A stretch of DNA of 64,000 nucleotides, from assembly GCA_002917775.1 (NCBI GenBank), contig KZ627157.1, positions 698,886-762,885 on the forward strand, read 5' to 3'. Each line of letters begins with the position of its first letter. Within the stretch, counting starts at the first letter, position 1. The stretch is from Glaciozyma antarctica PI12. Taxonomy: Eukaryota > Basidiomycota > Microbotryomycetes > Kriegeriales > Camptobasidiaceae. This document shows, one piece after another, positions 46,501-57,608 of the stretch. The position numbers were made by a program, and so were the translations under genes. The notes beneath the pieces are model-generated. The model did no database searches. It was not told the origin of the DNA and saw only the letters and a program-made list of their open reading frames with translations.

Positions 46501-46773
46501 ACTCGCCTGCGCAACGGTGTCGTCAGTACCTATGTATCTCAGGAAGACCCCAACATCTTGTTGGGAAGGAGGAGAGAGGACTCACCGAAGCCAGTGTGGC
46601 ACAAAAACCTCGGCAAAGCGGTCGAGAGGTACTTCCTCCTTCGTTGGAGAGGGGGAAGGAGCGCCAGAGGAGGCTGGTGCACTGGGAGCAGACGGAACGG
46701 AGTCGTGCTCACGGGCTCTTGCGGGAGAAGCAGTCCGCGACTTCCCTGGCGCCAGGTCGTTCTTTGGCGCCAT
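43508..46773 (-). CDS. Superfamily 1 RNA helicase, UPF1/MOV10-like
   Basis: ATP-dependent RNA helicase of the Upf1-like group; relatives act in RNA silencing, decay or transposon control. Helicase motifs in order: QQAVQSIVWGKHATPF (Q region), ISGPPGTGKTKTL (Walker A), AYLLVDEAAQASEPDLACAL (Walker B, DEAA), HVTLCGDTKQLGPEI (motif III), DLTKNYRSCPQILML, SEISVISPFREQVWRI and EPRRFNVALTRAKELLVVVG (motifs V-VI). The N-terminal part (EQANLYHVDILPKGNLYVLE, RLFYES-type beta domain) fits the 1B/stalk region. The start is taken at ATG 46771-46773 (MAPKNDLAPGKSRTASPARA); upstream the frame lacks an ATG. The stop is TAG 43508-43510. The DEAA box favours Upf1/SMUBP2-like over vertebrate MOV10 (DEAG), so a finer name is not safe. 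Confidence 0.87.
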
Positions 46774-46926
46774 CCAAGAGCTTCTGGCTGCCGTGTACCG
46801 CTGGGACGACGGTTCGCAGACGATGGGAAGAGGAACAACAACCACGGCCCAAGCTGAGCCCACGACTCAACTTGCCAGGGGCTCCAGCTCGACGTCTCTT
46901 TCTCTTCCCCCCCTCTCAGCCTTTGG
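46774..46926. promoter_or_regulatory. Short divergent promoter, helicase / TEN1-like gene
   Basis: 153 bp between two start codons. It includes a C-rich run near 46905-46915. No specific site recognised. Confidence 0.4.
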
Positions 46927-47435
46927 ATGCCACCGACGCGCGTCGAATCCGCCCGAATTGCGCTCCTGAGCAACCTTCCAGAGGCGGGGATCCCAGGCCC
47001 CCGTATCCGCGTCGTCGGCCGGTCAGTCCCTCCCGCTCCCACTGTCTCCCGTCCGCGCTGACACTCGTTCGAACCAGGGTCGTAGGCAGGGACGTCGTCA
47101 ATAGCTATATCCTGCTTGAGGATGAGGATGTGGCGGTGTCGGTGGATCTGGGGAACGCGATTGGGGAGGACGAGGCGTACCTCCCTTCGTTGAAGGACCT
47201 GGTGATGGTGACGGGGGTGTTGTCTACCAGCGATGTGAGTACAGGGACAGCACAGGAGCTCGGGGAGTGGCAGCTGATACGGTGCGCGCAGGATTTTGTT
47301 GTACCAGTCGTCGAGGTATCGCATTCGAGTCCCTCCATCGCGGGGACGTACGTCCTTCGCGCTATCCTCGTCAAGCCGTGCGAGGAGCTGGATATGGAGG
47401 ATTGGCGGAAGTCCGTTCGTGCAGTTAATCGCTGA
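46927..47435 (+). CDS. TEN1: TEN1-like OB-fold protein (CST telomere complex)
   Basis: Ten1 is the smallest subunit of the Cdc13/Ctc1-Stn1-Ten1 complex that caps telomeres and assists fill-in synthesis. Exons 46927-47021, 47078-47234 and 47292-47435 give 131 residues, the normal size. The OB-fold order fits: SNLPEAGIPGPRIRVVGR, VVNSYILLEDEDVAVSVDL, LPSLKDLVMVTGVLSTSD and the C-terminal YVLRAILVKPCEELDMEDW followed by RKSVRAVNR, which resembles the Ten1 terminal helix. Ten1 diverges quickly, so RMI2- or Rpa3-like OB proteins remain possible. The ATG at 46927 is in good context, and both introns have clear branch sites. It converges on the homocysteine methyltransferase gene. Confidence 0.65.
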
Positions 47436-47689
47436 ACCTCTCGGGAGCAGCTGTTTGATGTGAACGGACGCCGAACCTCTGCTCAGGCTCCCTCCCACCT
47501 TGCTAGTTCCCGGCTCTCTCGACATCTTCCGAGCGAGGTTCAACTCGTTCACGATCGCTATTACTGCTCTCGTCTCCACTACTTTCCTCTCTCCTGAAGA
47601 CGACCCTCGTCGCCGAGGAATTGAAGCTCCGAATGCATGCCGCCGTCGCCACCTTCCTTGCGAAACTACAGCAATCCGTCCTCCTCGAA

Positions 47690-49049
47690 TCCTCGCACTC
47701 AGCGTCTCAATCGCCGATGGTCCAGCCTTACAGCACCCCCCCGCAACGACTCCTCCCCAAACCGCTTCTCCATCCTCGCATCGCAGCTCCAGCGCCATCC
47801 CGACATTCCGCACGAGCACCGTCGCCCACTGCTGCTCATCCATGCCAACAGGATTGCTCCAGGTTCGAGTGATGACGTCATAGACTGCTCCTCCATCTGG
47901 ATCTGTTGCGAGGATAAGCTTCGGGGTGCGGAGGGGAGGAATGGACGCACAGAGGACGAGCCAGGGAGATGGAAGTGCGGGGAGGGAGGCGAGGGAGGTG
48001 GAGAGGTGTTGGATGAGGATTTCGAGGTGGGTAGGACTGGTGCAGTTGATCCCGATAGCGGCGGGAGTGGCGTACCCTTGCGAGGGACCGAATGTCGCTT
48101 CGATGATTGCCTTCGCCATCGCTGCTAGCTCCAGAGCACGGTATTCGACGTCCGGAATTGCAGGCTGGCCTGCTTCGTTGAGGGGGAAGACATAGGCGAT
48201 ATAAAACGGTTTCCGCTCCGAACGTCCCTCATTGAATAGCGCGACCGCACGCCGAATCGCCCTCGTCTCATACAAATTCGGCGTCGTCTCGAACGCAATC
48301 AAAGCAAGTTTTTCGAATGCGGACGAAGTGGCGAAATGCTCCAATCGCGCGAGATGCCATGCGACGAGCTGGTCTTCGCGAGGGTCCGCCGTGGGGGTGA
48401 CGCGGTGATGGGGGAGGGGGACCGCAGCTGCAGCGGCGTCGGAATAGGCGAGGTGAGAAGGGGAGGAGCTGCCGAAGGGGGGAGGGTACAGGCCGGTGTA
48501 TTCTTGGGCGGGTTGGAGTTGAGCGCCGAAAGGGCCGAGGGAGAAGGCGGCGCAGGGGGGGATACGTGGAGTGAAGGAGGGGGTGAAAGAGGCGGTGACG
48601 AGTGGGAGGGCGGAGATCATCGTTTCGAGGGCGGCGGCGACGTCTGCTGGTGTGTAGCTGTCCTGGGAGGAGGGGAGGAAGAGGGGGAGGGAGGATTGAT
48701 AGCTGTGGATGTTCGCGAGTCAGTTGGGTCCGCAGATCGAAAAGAGGGAGACTCACGTGCAGCTTCCGAGGATCTCAGCACCCGAATCAGTCCAGGTCTG
48801 ATGAAGATCCGTCAAGAGCTGACGACCTTGGTTCGAGCGAAGCAGCTCCGACGACCACAAGGACGACTCAAGGAGTCCTGACGCCACGAACGGCGGTGCT
48901 TGAAGCGTCGTTCCCATTCCTCCGTCTGTCGTGCGAGGGGTTCAGTACGCTCGCAGTGCGGAGGAAGAGCAGGGACAGGACGCACCTAGGATCACGACAG
49001 GGCGAGGACCGAAGCTCGCTGGGGGGAAGAGGGCGTCAAAGGATGCCAT
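47690..49049 (-). CDS. Homocysteine S-methyltransferase (3' end unresolved)
   Basis: Transfers a methyl group from S-methylmethionine or AdoMet to homocysteine, making methionine (Mht1/Sam4 type, Pfam S-methyl_trans). It begins at ATG 49047-49049 (MASFDALFPPASFGPRPVVI). The next exon supplies DGGMGTTLQAPPF, then ALIAFETTPNLYETRAIRR, the zinc-ligand Cys in AAIGINCTSPTHLEIL and the paired Cys of VVAGGCCKAGPSAIETL. That covers the full barrel. After the GGCC motif the family normally ends within about 15 residues, but here the frame stays open with no stop down to 46539, antisense to TEN1. A last intron or a sequence slip probably hides the real stop near 47560-47690. I give the last well-supported position as the end. 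Confidence 0.85.
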
Positions 49050-49276
49050 CGCCAGGTGTAGGCTTTAGCTGAGAGCAGTTCCTGATCTCGCTGCCGAACT
49101 CGTCAAGTCGTCTCGAGTCAAAGTCGAGAGAAAAAAGAAAAAGATAGACAGGGGGACTGACTCAGTTATTTCACAGTTTCTGTGAAGCTCGACTGCCCCC
49201 CGATTCTCCCCTTAGGTGGTCTGGTCTCCCCTCTCCGCCTCTGTTCTCGCACCGAATCGCCAGTTCCAGCCCTAAA

Positions 49277-50082
49277 ATGTCGACCTTCTTCAGCTCCCTC
49301 GCCAGCAGCCTGAGCGACTTCCTTCCCACCGTTCAAGCAGAGGAGCAAGTCGACGCACCCGAGGAAAAGGCCGCACCAGCAGCAGTTGAGGACGAAGAAG
49401 AGGAGGAGGAGCCCGAGGACGTAAGTCGATTCGTGTAGAGGGAGAGCGTGTGCAGAAGGTGAACGTGGGAGAGGCGGGGGACGCAGGGGTGGCGGTGGAG
49501 ATCGGTCCGCCACGAAGCCTGTGCCGAACGACTGAGGAGTGAGCTGGAGCGGAGTGGGAAGCTAGGAGAGCACTGGAGTACAAACGAGATCACACGTACA
49601 GGCAGCTGACGATTGATTACTCTACAGCTCGCCCCTGGCATCCGTGAGGGTAAGCTAAAGCGCTCGGAGCACCTGCTTCCTCCCCCGCTCTCCAGGAGCT
49701 GATCCCCGCCTTCTTTCTCCTTTGTGCAGCTTGCGGAAACCAGAAGCCTTGCTCGACTTTCAAGCACCACTTTGAGGAGTGCACCGAGCGGATCATGGGC
49801 GGAAACGCCGTGTTCAAGGGAGAGGACTGCGTCGAGGAGTTGTGTGAGTCTGCTTTCCTCTCTGAGCATAGCGGCGCGCAGGGGATGGAGATGTGGAGCT
49901 CGAGCCTGGGAGCTACGGATGCGTTGTAAAGCTAAGCTGACCCTCGTACCTTCTTACAGTCCACTTCATGCACTGCGTCGATGATTGCGTGCGTCTCCTT
50001 GAGCTATCCGGGACCTTACCAACGAAAGCTGACTACTGTTCCTCTACAGTCCGCCGGCAAGGTCTTCGCTTCGCTCAAGTAG
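49277..50082 (+). CDS. QCR6: Cytochrome bc1 complex hinge protein Qcr6
   Basis: Small acidic subunit of respiratory complex III that aids cytochrome c docking. Exon 1 (MSTFFSSLASSLSDFLPTVQ) is followed by a long Glu/Asp stretch. A very short exon encodes LAPGIRE, then come ACGNQKPCSTFKHHFEECTE, GEDCVEELFHFMHCVDDC and the end SAGKVFASLK. The Cys pattern of two CX9-type helical hairpins matches the family. The N-terminal basic helix may be the mitochondrial signal. Introns are small, one splitting the last Cys codon region. Stop TAG 50080-50082. Divergent from the homocysteine methyltransferase with 227 bp between starts. Confidence 0.93.
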
Positions 50083-50447
50083 ATTGGATCGGACGACGCA
50101 GAGGGTTGGGGACGGGAGGAAGATGTCGGAAGCAGCACAGGACGGCTGAGAGGGGATACCTCAGGGCCTGGGAGGGGCGAGGGTATTAGAGGGTAGCTCG
50201 AGTGGAACGAGGGATTCATCGGTTTGTCCGGCGAGAGAGGGGAGGAGCTCGATCTGTGGAGACCTTGTTGCGAGCTGAGCTCGAGGTGTGCTTGGTTCGC
50301 TCCCCTCTGAAAGCTGTGAGACTCGTCGCCGTGGCTCTACGGCTTTGTATAAGCCACAGGCGCTCGCTTGGGAAGGCCCTCATCGCTGCGACCCCGTCGA
50401 CGAAATCAGCGCGTGTTTCGCGTTGTGCCTGTTGCTCTCCCTCCACC
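50083..50447. promoter_or_regulatory. Upstream region of ELP5
   Basis: 365 bp between QCR6 and ELP5, both on the plus strand. It holds the QCR6 3' UTR and the ELP5 promoter. Nothing else recognisable. Confidence 0.4.
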
Positions 50448-51780
50448 ATGTCGCTCTTCCTCCCTTCCTTGCTCGCCCCTCCAGCCACCACGTTGGTCAA
50501 CACACCTCCACCTCTCATCCTCATCACCGACAGCATCCTCCAGCCAGGCCTCCTGCTCCTCCGCGAGTTCATCTCCTCTTCGCTCGAAAGGCAAGCTCCG
50601 CGACTTCCTCTGCCTCTCTAGCAGCTGACCACGGTGCTGTATGACAGAGGAGAACATGTGGTCCTCCTGGCGCTGGAGCAGAGCCCATCACGGCTGATCC
50701 CCACCTCCCTCAACACCAGCAAACTTGAGCTCATCAACGGCGTCTCCAACTCTCCCATCGCCTCCACTTCGACTCTCCCTCCCAACGTCGTGGACGTCAA
50801 TGCAACCGGAGGAGTTCACACTATGGAACGCAAGGTGCTCGAGGCGATTGGGCGACGGAAGCGCGGGGAGAAGGTACTGCTCGTCCTAGACTCCGTAGAC
50901 GCCCTAGCAGAGCACGGCGTGCCCGCCATCTTCTCCCTCTTCCACAAGTCCCTAAAAGCCCTCTCCAACCTCCCAGGTCCGTCCCCTCCCCCTTCCTCTC
51001 CCCCTACTAACCCGCGCAGGCTCCCGCCTCCTCGCACTCCACCACCACGCCTTCCCCTCCCCCCCTCCCCCGTTCTATCCCCTGCTCTCCTCCTTACCCT
51101 CTTATCCCCCACTCTCTCACCCTCAACAATCCACCTCATTCTCCACCCCTCTCCACTCCTCGAACTCCTTTCTCGCGAATACGGCCTCTCCATCCCTCTC
51201 ACCCCTCACGCCCCTCTCGACCTCCGCCTCACTTCGTTCCTCGCTTCATTCGCTTCGAGGTCCTGGGGAGACCCTTTTATCCGACCTACGAATTCAGAGA
51301 TGGAGGATGAGAGGGTCGCGCTGGATTTAGGAGGGGGGAGTGGGTGTGTGATTGAGCGGAGCGCGAGAGGGGTCGTGGTGGGGGGGAGGAGGGGGGAGGA
51401 AAAGAAGTTTTTGACGAGGGGGTGGAGGGGATGAGGAGGGTTGGAGGGAGGGTGGAGGGGTGTGGGTTGAGGGAGGTGTTGAGGGCTGAGAAGATGCTCG
51501 CGATGGTGAGTCCTCCTCAGGCCTTTGTGCACAGATGGAACTGATGCGACAGCAGGCGATCCCCCTCCCAGAATCAGTCGCAGCGAGCACGAGCTCCAAA
51601 GCCGTCGAACCTCTCCTTCCCTTCAACCTCTCCCTTACCGAAGCGCAAAAGGCAGCGAGGGAGGAAGTCGTCCTTCCGTACCTGCCGAAGGAGGATGGGC
51701 AAGGGGGAGGGATAGAGTATGCCCCGGATGCGGGGGACGATATGGATGATGATGATCCGGATGAGGATTTGGAGCTTTGA
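50448..51780 (+). CDS. ELP5: Elongator subunit Elp5, with two compensating frame slips
   Basis: Elp4-5-6 form a RecA-like ring of Elongator, which makes the mcm5 side chain on wobble uridine of tRNAs. The N-terminus PPPLILITDSILQPGLLLLR, then VVLLALEQSPSRLIP and EKVLLVLDSVDALAEHG (Walker B-like) fits Elp5. After an intron come SRLLALHHHAFPSPPPP, IHLILHPSPLLELLSREYG and the C-terminal LPFNLSLTEAQKAAREEVVL followed by an acidic end (DDMDDDDPDEDLEL). The frame of SRLLALHHH and that of the next block differ by +1 across the C7/C5 runs at 51059-51071. A reverse slip occurs within the G-rich stretch near 51380-51415. Net frame is kept. These look like homopolymer sequence errors rather than true mutations. 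Start ATG 50448, stop 51778-51780. Confidence 0.82.
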
Positions 51781-52131
51781 GGAGGGGGATGCGGGGGTTG
51801 AGGTGGAGGAGCGTCGTATTGCCAGAGTGGCGTTAGACGCGTTCGAGAGATGAGGGAGGAGAGGATATGGGTCTGGGGTTGCTCAAGCAAGGCTTCGCAA
51901 CGCCGTGCGGGATTCGTGAATTCTGCGCTCCTGCCTCTTTCAAATCACTCTCCTCGGCCTTCCTGCTCTGCTTCTAGACCATCTTTCTCCACTTCGGTCT
52001 CTCCCCTACCGAGCCTCCAAACCAGGAGATACCGAAAAGACCGAAGGCCCGAGAAACCTATCGGCCCTCGCTCCCGCAGCCCCACCCTCAGCTCCTCTCC
52101 CACCCCTCCTCCGCTCTCGTTCCCACCAAGG
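51781..52131. promoter_or_regulatory. Upstream region of the FAD monooxygenase
   Basis: 351 bp, CT-rich from about 51925 up to the ATG at 52132. It contains the ELP5 3' UTR and the monooxygenase promoter. No other feature seen. Confidence 0.4.
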
Positions 52132-54156
52132 ATGCCTCAAGAACCACCTCTGCGCGTCCTGATCGTCGGAAGAGGGTTCGCGGGCCTGTCAGCTGCTATC
52201 GCGTGCGCGCGACAGGGGTTCGAAGTCGTCTTGCTCGAACGAGGGACGGGGCAGAGGTGCGTTCCTTCCTCCCTCTTTCTACGCGGATCTACTAACGCTC
52301 TACAGCCCGCACGGTGATAACATGCAAGCCCGCCGCGTCCCACGCGCCCTCTCTACTCCGACTAACGTCCGAGTTCCGCGCGCAGAACTATCGGGTGCAG
52401 CGCTGCTAGGATACTGTTCTCGTGGGGATTGGGAGAGGAGATGTGGGATAGGAGTGCGAGGGGTGGGTGGTGGTTGCTTAAGGATTCGGGAGGGAGGAGA
52501 TTGAGTGAGGAGGATTTGAGGGAGTTGTGAGTGCTCGTTTCGCTGGGCTGGAGTGTTTCGAGAATGGGGTAGGGACGACGCGGGATTCAGGCGTGAGCGA
52601 GGGGTTGAGAGCAGGGTGGGACAGGGGAGGAGGACGAGAGCTGATGCCAGTCTTTTGTTTCTCCAGTCCTGGCCGGTTCGGTAGGTTATCTTTCCTCGGT
52701 ACCGAGCGTTCGAAGAACTCACCTCATGACGCTCCGCAGACGCTCCTCTACTCTCAGGCCATCGCGCCCAATATCTAGGAGCTCTAGGCGCCGAAGCTCG
52801 CGAGCTGAGGGTCGATACGCGCGTTTGTACCGAGGTGGTCGACTACCTCGATTCGCCTGATTCGCCGGGGGTGTTGACGAAGAATGGGGAGGTGATTAGA
52901 GGGGACGTGATTCTTGTGGCGGATGGAGTCAAGTGGGTCGTTTCGCAGCGAGGAATGGGGGTGCGGACTGATTTGGGGACGCAGTTCGCCTGGACGGGCG
53001 ATTTTGTCGGAGAAGTATCAGGGTGTTGTTCCTGCGAAGCCGGAGGGAGGGTACAGCGTGCACCGAGCTGCGATGCGGTCGGATTCGATTCGTGCGGATC
53101 CGGAATGTGCTCGTTCGTCTCCGTTCCTTCGCTAGCGAAGGCCGAGCTGATGCTCGCGAGTACAGACCTGCTTGATGGCAATATTCGAACCTGGATCGGC
53201 AAGGACGCCCACGCCATTATCGCGCCTCTCGACGAGGGTCGTCAAATATCTTTGTTCGCTCCTCGTCTCCCTCGCAGCGACGTCGATTCTGACTCTTTCG
53301 ATCCTGCAGTTCTGTTACTCATCACTCGGTCAATGGAGAGGCGAGCACGAGCTGGCGAGATCGTAAGCCTATTCAGGAGGTTCTCAATATCATCGAAGGC
53401 TGGGACCCTGCGCTCGTGCACGCTGTTCGCTGCTTTCCTTCTGCGCTCAATTGGGTCATCAGGGAAGCGTGCGTTCTTCCTCTCCACCTGCACGTATAAG
53501 GCCAAACGTTTCGTTTAGTGCGCCTGCGGAGGAATGGATCAGCGACTCTGGAAAGGTCCGTTACGATCGCGTTCTCGGCAGCGAGCGAAGCTGACTCTTT
53601 GCGCAGATCTGTTTTATCGGGGACGCGGTGCATAGCCTCATGCCGTCGAGCTTTCAAGGAGGCTCGCAAGCGATCGAAGGAGGAGCAGCTGTGGCTCTCG
53701 CACTCTCGCTCGCTGGAGGACGACCTTGCGACGTGCCACTCGCTCTCAAAGTGAGTTGGCTCAAACGCGTTTCTGCTCGCAGATGCTGATTCCAGCCCGT
53801 CTTCCAGGTCTTCCAGGCTATCCGACGACCTCGAGTAACAAAAGCGCACGAGATGGGGAAGAAGGTAGCTTCCGTCGTCACCGCTTCATACCAAAGACTG
53901 ACCCGAGCGAAAACAGCAACGACGAGCCTGGCACGGCCACCACCTTACGCAATCTGCCGAAGACCTCCCCCTCCTCGCTACCGCCTTCTACGACTTTGAC
54001 GTCGAAGCGTTCCTCATCGCCAACTTTCAATGGGTCGCGTCGACGTTTGATTCGACGTTTGAGATTGAGGAGGAGGCAAAGGTGATGGCGAGGTCGAGGA
54101 TGGGGTTGGGGAGGGGAAGGAAGGTGAGGTTCGAGGGGGAGAAGCCGTTGTGGTGA
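52132..54156 (+). CDS. FAD-dependent monooxygenase (salicylate hydroxylase-like)
   Basis: Flavoprotein hydroxylase of the PHBH/UbiH group that inserts one oxygen into an aromatic or other small substrate using NAD(P)H; substrate unknown. The dinucleotide motif GRGFAG lies in RVLIVGRGFAGLSAAIACAR. Next come SPHGDNITIGCSAARILFSW, GHRAQYLGALGAEARELRVD, VILVADGVNSPGRAILSEKY (DG motif), WIGKDAHAIIAPLDEGRQ, then ICFIGDAVHSLMPSSFQGGS (the GD motif that binds the FAD ribitol) and QAIEGGAAVALALSLAGG. About ten introns, one with a GC donor (52324-52385). The gene is complete from ATG 52132 to TGA 54154-54156. The C-terminus ends in a basic tail. Confidence 0.85.
52324..52385 (+). other. GC-AG intron in the FAD monooxygenase gene
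   Basis: Donor gcaagc follows AAC-AT and acceptor gcgcag precedes A-ACT-ATC; branch actaac. Splicing yields DNITIGCSAARILFSWGLG, which fits the family. Without it the frame stops at a TAG. Confidence 0.8.
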
Positions 54157-54631
54157 AGGAATGTTCTTGGAGATTGCAAGCAGTACTGTGTCGTGCTCGT
54201 TCTTTGCGAGATGAAGAGCTTGAACGCGGGATGGACTTGGGCGTGCCCGGTCGGCAGATCCGTGTGGACGGCGCCTTGCCTCGTTGTAGGAACACCGTCG
54301 CAGGTGGTCTACAAGACTCGAAGAAGGATCAGGAGCGCCGAACGGTCGACGGAATGGGAGAAAGTAAGCTCAAGTTGTCATCTCCGAGGATCAAAATGAA
54401 AAAAAGGGTCCGTGCTGACTGACTGCGGAAAATGGCGCCTTCGCCTCGATCTCGTCAAGTCGTGATTTCGCATCTCTCACTTCCTATACTTAGACACTCA
54501 CAACAGGAACGACCAGGACTCTTGACACAGGAACGACTCCCTTCTCCGCCCCCGACTCCCCGCTTCACTCTTCCCCCCCGCCCCGCCCAACTCGCCCTCT
54601 CGGCAGCGCACCCCCACCTCCTCGCGACGCG
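54157..54631. promoter_or_regulatory. Upstream region of the sulfate permease gene
   Basis: 475 bp. The words caggaacgac(t/c) occur twice, at about 54505 and 54528, and could be a small direct repeat. CT/CCCC-rich close to the ATG. No known sulfur-regulator site can be assigned by eye. Confidence 0.4.
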
Positions 54632-57608
54632 ATGCCTCTCAAGCAGCAACTCAAGAACTTTGTCGGGTATGACCCCCAAGTCGTGGCAGCCGCTAGCTTC
54701 GCCAGCTCTCTCTCGGGCTCCACCACCGGCCTCTCTACCAAGGTGAGCACCCGTCACCCCCTGAACGCGGTATTCGCAGCGCGCGCAGTGGTGCTAACGC
54801 CTCTCACCCTCTCCTCAGGCGTTGGACTACACGAAGCGCCTGTTCCCTTTCGTCGATTGGATCATGCACTACAACCTTACGTGGGCAATTGGGGACTTGA
54901 TTGCTGGGTTGACCGTTGGGATGGTCGTGGGTGCGTTTTCGACGCGATGACCGAGCAGCGGGGGAGGCAGAAGCTAACGCGCGAGTTACAGTACCTCAAA
55001 GCATGTCGTACGCAAAGATTGCCACCCTCCCCGTCGAGGTGAGTAGGGCAGGTTAGGAGGGACACGGAGGCGATGGAAGCTGATGGCGCGAGTTCCTTGC
55101 AGTACGGCCTCTACTCGAGTTTCGTCGGAGGTGAGCTTGCCTTCAGCTTGCCGAGAAGAGCTTGTAGCTGACTTCCTTTCCAGTCGTCGTCTACGCCATC
55201 TTTGCGACCTCCAAGGACGTTACCATCGGTCCCGTCGCAGTCATGTCCCTCGAGGTCGCCAAGGTCATCGCGTCCGTCCAAGCGAAGCCAGGAGGAGAGG
55301 CCTTCACTGGTCCTGTCATCGCCACCTCCCTCGCCTTCATCACGGGATTCATCGTCCTCGCCATCGGTCTCCTTCGTCTCGGATGGCTCGTTGAGTTCAT
55401 CCCTGCGCCAGCCGTGTCGGGGTTCATGACGGGAAGCGCCATCTCCATCATCGCTGGCCAGTTCCCCGGTCTCTTGGGATACTCGTCCAAGTTCAAGTGC
55501 GTTCCTGCGTTCAGGGACTCAGCGCGGGGGTCAACGCTAACCCCTGCCTCCTCAGCACTCGAGGACCTGCTTACGAGGTCATCATCAACTCGTTCAAGTA
55601 TCTCGGCAGCACTCAGCGCGACGCGGCGTTCGGACTTTCTGGACTCCTCTTCCTCTACATTGTTCGCGGAATCGCCACTCGCGTCGAGCGTCGCGCGAGG
55701 AACCCGCTCGTCAAGCGAATCGCCTTCTTCGCCAACACTCTTCGCACCGCCTTCGTCATCATCTTCCTCACCGTCTTTTCGTGGGTTTACCTTCGCAACA
55801 TGGAGGTCGCCGACTACGACGTCTCCATCATCAAGACGGTTCCTTCGGGATTCCAGCAGATGGGCCAGCCCAACGTCAGCCCACAGCTCATGGGCCTCCT
55901 CGGTCCTCTCATCCCCGTCTCGACCATCATTCTCCTCCTTGAGCACATTGCCATCGCCAAGAGTGCGCTCGCTTTCTCCCCTGCGCGGAATGTTGGCTGA
56001 CTCTCCTCTCTCCCTCGCAGGTTTCGGCCGTATCAACAATTACAAGATCGATCCGAACCAGGAGCTCATCGCAATCGGCGTAACGAACACGATTGGAACC
56101 CTCTTCAGCGCCTACCCCGCCACCGGTTCGTTCTCTCGCACCGCCATCAAGTCTAAGGCGGGTGTTCGCACCCCTCTCGCTGGGTTCATCGTCGGTATCG
56201 TCGTCATCGTCGCGCTGTACGCCCTCACCGGCGCCTTCTACTGTGAGTTTCCTTCGCGTCGTCGCCTGCGAAAGCTTCGTGCTGACTTCTTCGCCGCAGG
56301 GATTCCCAACGCTGGTCTTTCGGCTGTCATCATCCACGCCGTCGGAGACTTGATCGCCTCGCCTCGTCAGGTCTACAGCTTTTGGAAGATCTCGCCCATC
56401 GAGGCTATCATCTGGGCTGCCGCCGTTCTTGTCACGGTCGTGCGTTCCTTTCCTCTCCTGCGTCTCCAGCGACTGACCTCCTCCTGCTCGCAGTTCACTT
56501 CGGTCGAGAACGGAATCTACACCTCGGTCGCCGCCTCCATCGCCCTCCTCCTCTACCGAATCGCTCGCCCTCGCGGTCAATTCTTGGGTCGCGTTCGCCT
56601 CCACCCCGAACTGGAGGAGACGACCGATCCCCTCACCCACCGCGACGTCTACATTCCCGTTCAGCCCGATGGCGTTCGCAACCCTCTCATCAAGGTCGAG
56701 GCTCCTCCTCCCGGCGTCATCATCTACCGATTCGACGAAGCCTTCGTGCGTTTCGCTCTGTTCTTTCGCGACGAGATCACTTCCTGATGAGCTTTGGCGC
56801 TGCAGCTCTTCCCCAACGCTTCTTACTACGCCGATATCATCGTGGATTACGCAAAAGCGAACACGAGGTGCGGCCAGGACTTTACGCTCACCAAGCCCGG
56901 AGACCGTCCCTGGAACGGCGAGTCCTTCCCTCTTCCTCTCCACAAGATCCACTAACCCTCTCACGCACAGATCCTGGACCTAGCCGCTGGACGAAGCACG
57001 TTCCCGAAGTCAAAGGCAAGCTCACCCCGGCCCAGATCGAAGCGTCGAAACCCATCCTCCGAGCCGTCGTCTTCGACTTTTCGGGCGTGTCCAACATCGA
57101 TACGACTTCGGTACAGAACCTCGTGGATCTTCGACGAGTTCTCGAGCGGTACGCGGGCGAAGAGGTCGAGTTCCACTTTGCTACCATCCTCTCTCCCTGG
57201 ATCAAGCGGTTCGTCCTCTACCCCTCCCTCCTCTCCTCCAAATACTGACAAAGCTTCAATCGCAGTGCCCTCCTCGCAGGCGGTTTCGGAACCGGGAAAG
57301 CCGTCACCGAACGCCCTCTCGAAATCGCCCCTACCGTCCCCTCAGGCGGCGACAACGTCCTCGTCCCCTCTCACCAAGCACACCATTTCGCCCGTCGGTT
57401 CCCTCAATCTCCTCCGAACGGGCCGGCGGACACGAAAGCTTCTTCGGTCGAAAGTGGGTTGGCGGAGGAGGGAGGGATGCCGGGGGAGAAGAAGGTGTGG
57501 GGGGATGAGGCGAGTGCGGAAGGGCCGGTGGTGTCGCCGCTTTATGCGAGATTTCATATTGATTTGGCTAGTGCGGTGGCGGCGGCGGTGGGGGATGAGG
57601 ATTGGTAG
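54632..57608 (+). CDS. Sulfate permease with C-terminal STAS domain
   Basis: SLC26/SulP family plasma-membrane importer of sulfate, feeding cysteine and methionine synthesis. The N-terminus (QLKNFVGYDPQVVAAASFAS) precedes the membrane part: LTWAIGDLIAGLTVGMVVVP then QSMSYAKIATLPVEYGLYSS (SulP signature), GFMTGSAISIIAGQFPGLLG, SFSRTAIKSKAGVRTPLAG and ALYALTGAFYWIPNAGLSAV. The cytosolic STAS domain has ILRAVVFDFSGVSNIDTTSV and QNLVDLRRVLERYAG. Many introns of normal type. Start ATG 54632 and stop TAG 57606-57608. It matches fungal Sul1/Sul2. The Pro/Ser-rich segment between STAS parts and the acidic end (GDEDW) are lineage-specific. Confidence 0.93.

Noticed and set aside
52680-52780. Premature stop in the FAD monooxygenase near 52777
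   Set aside because: A 41-nt intron (gtaccg to ctccgcag) restores the family motif HRAQYLGALGAEA, so the gene is intact.
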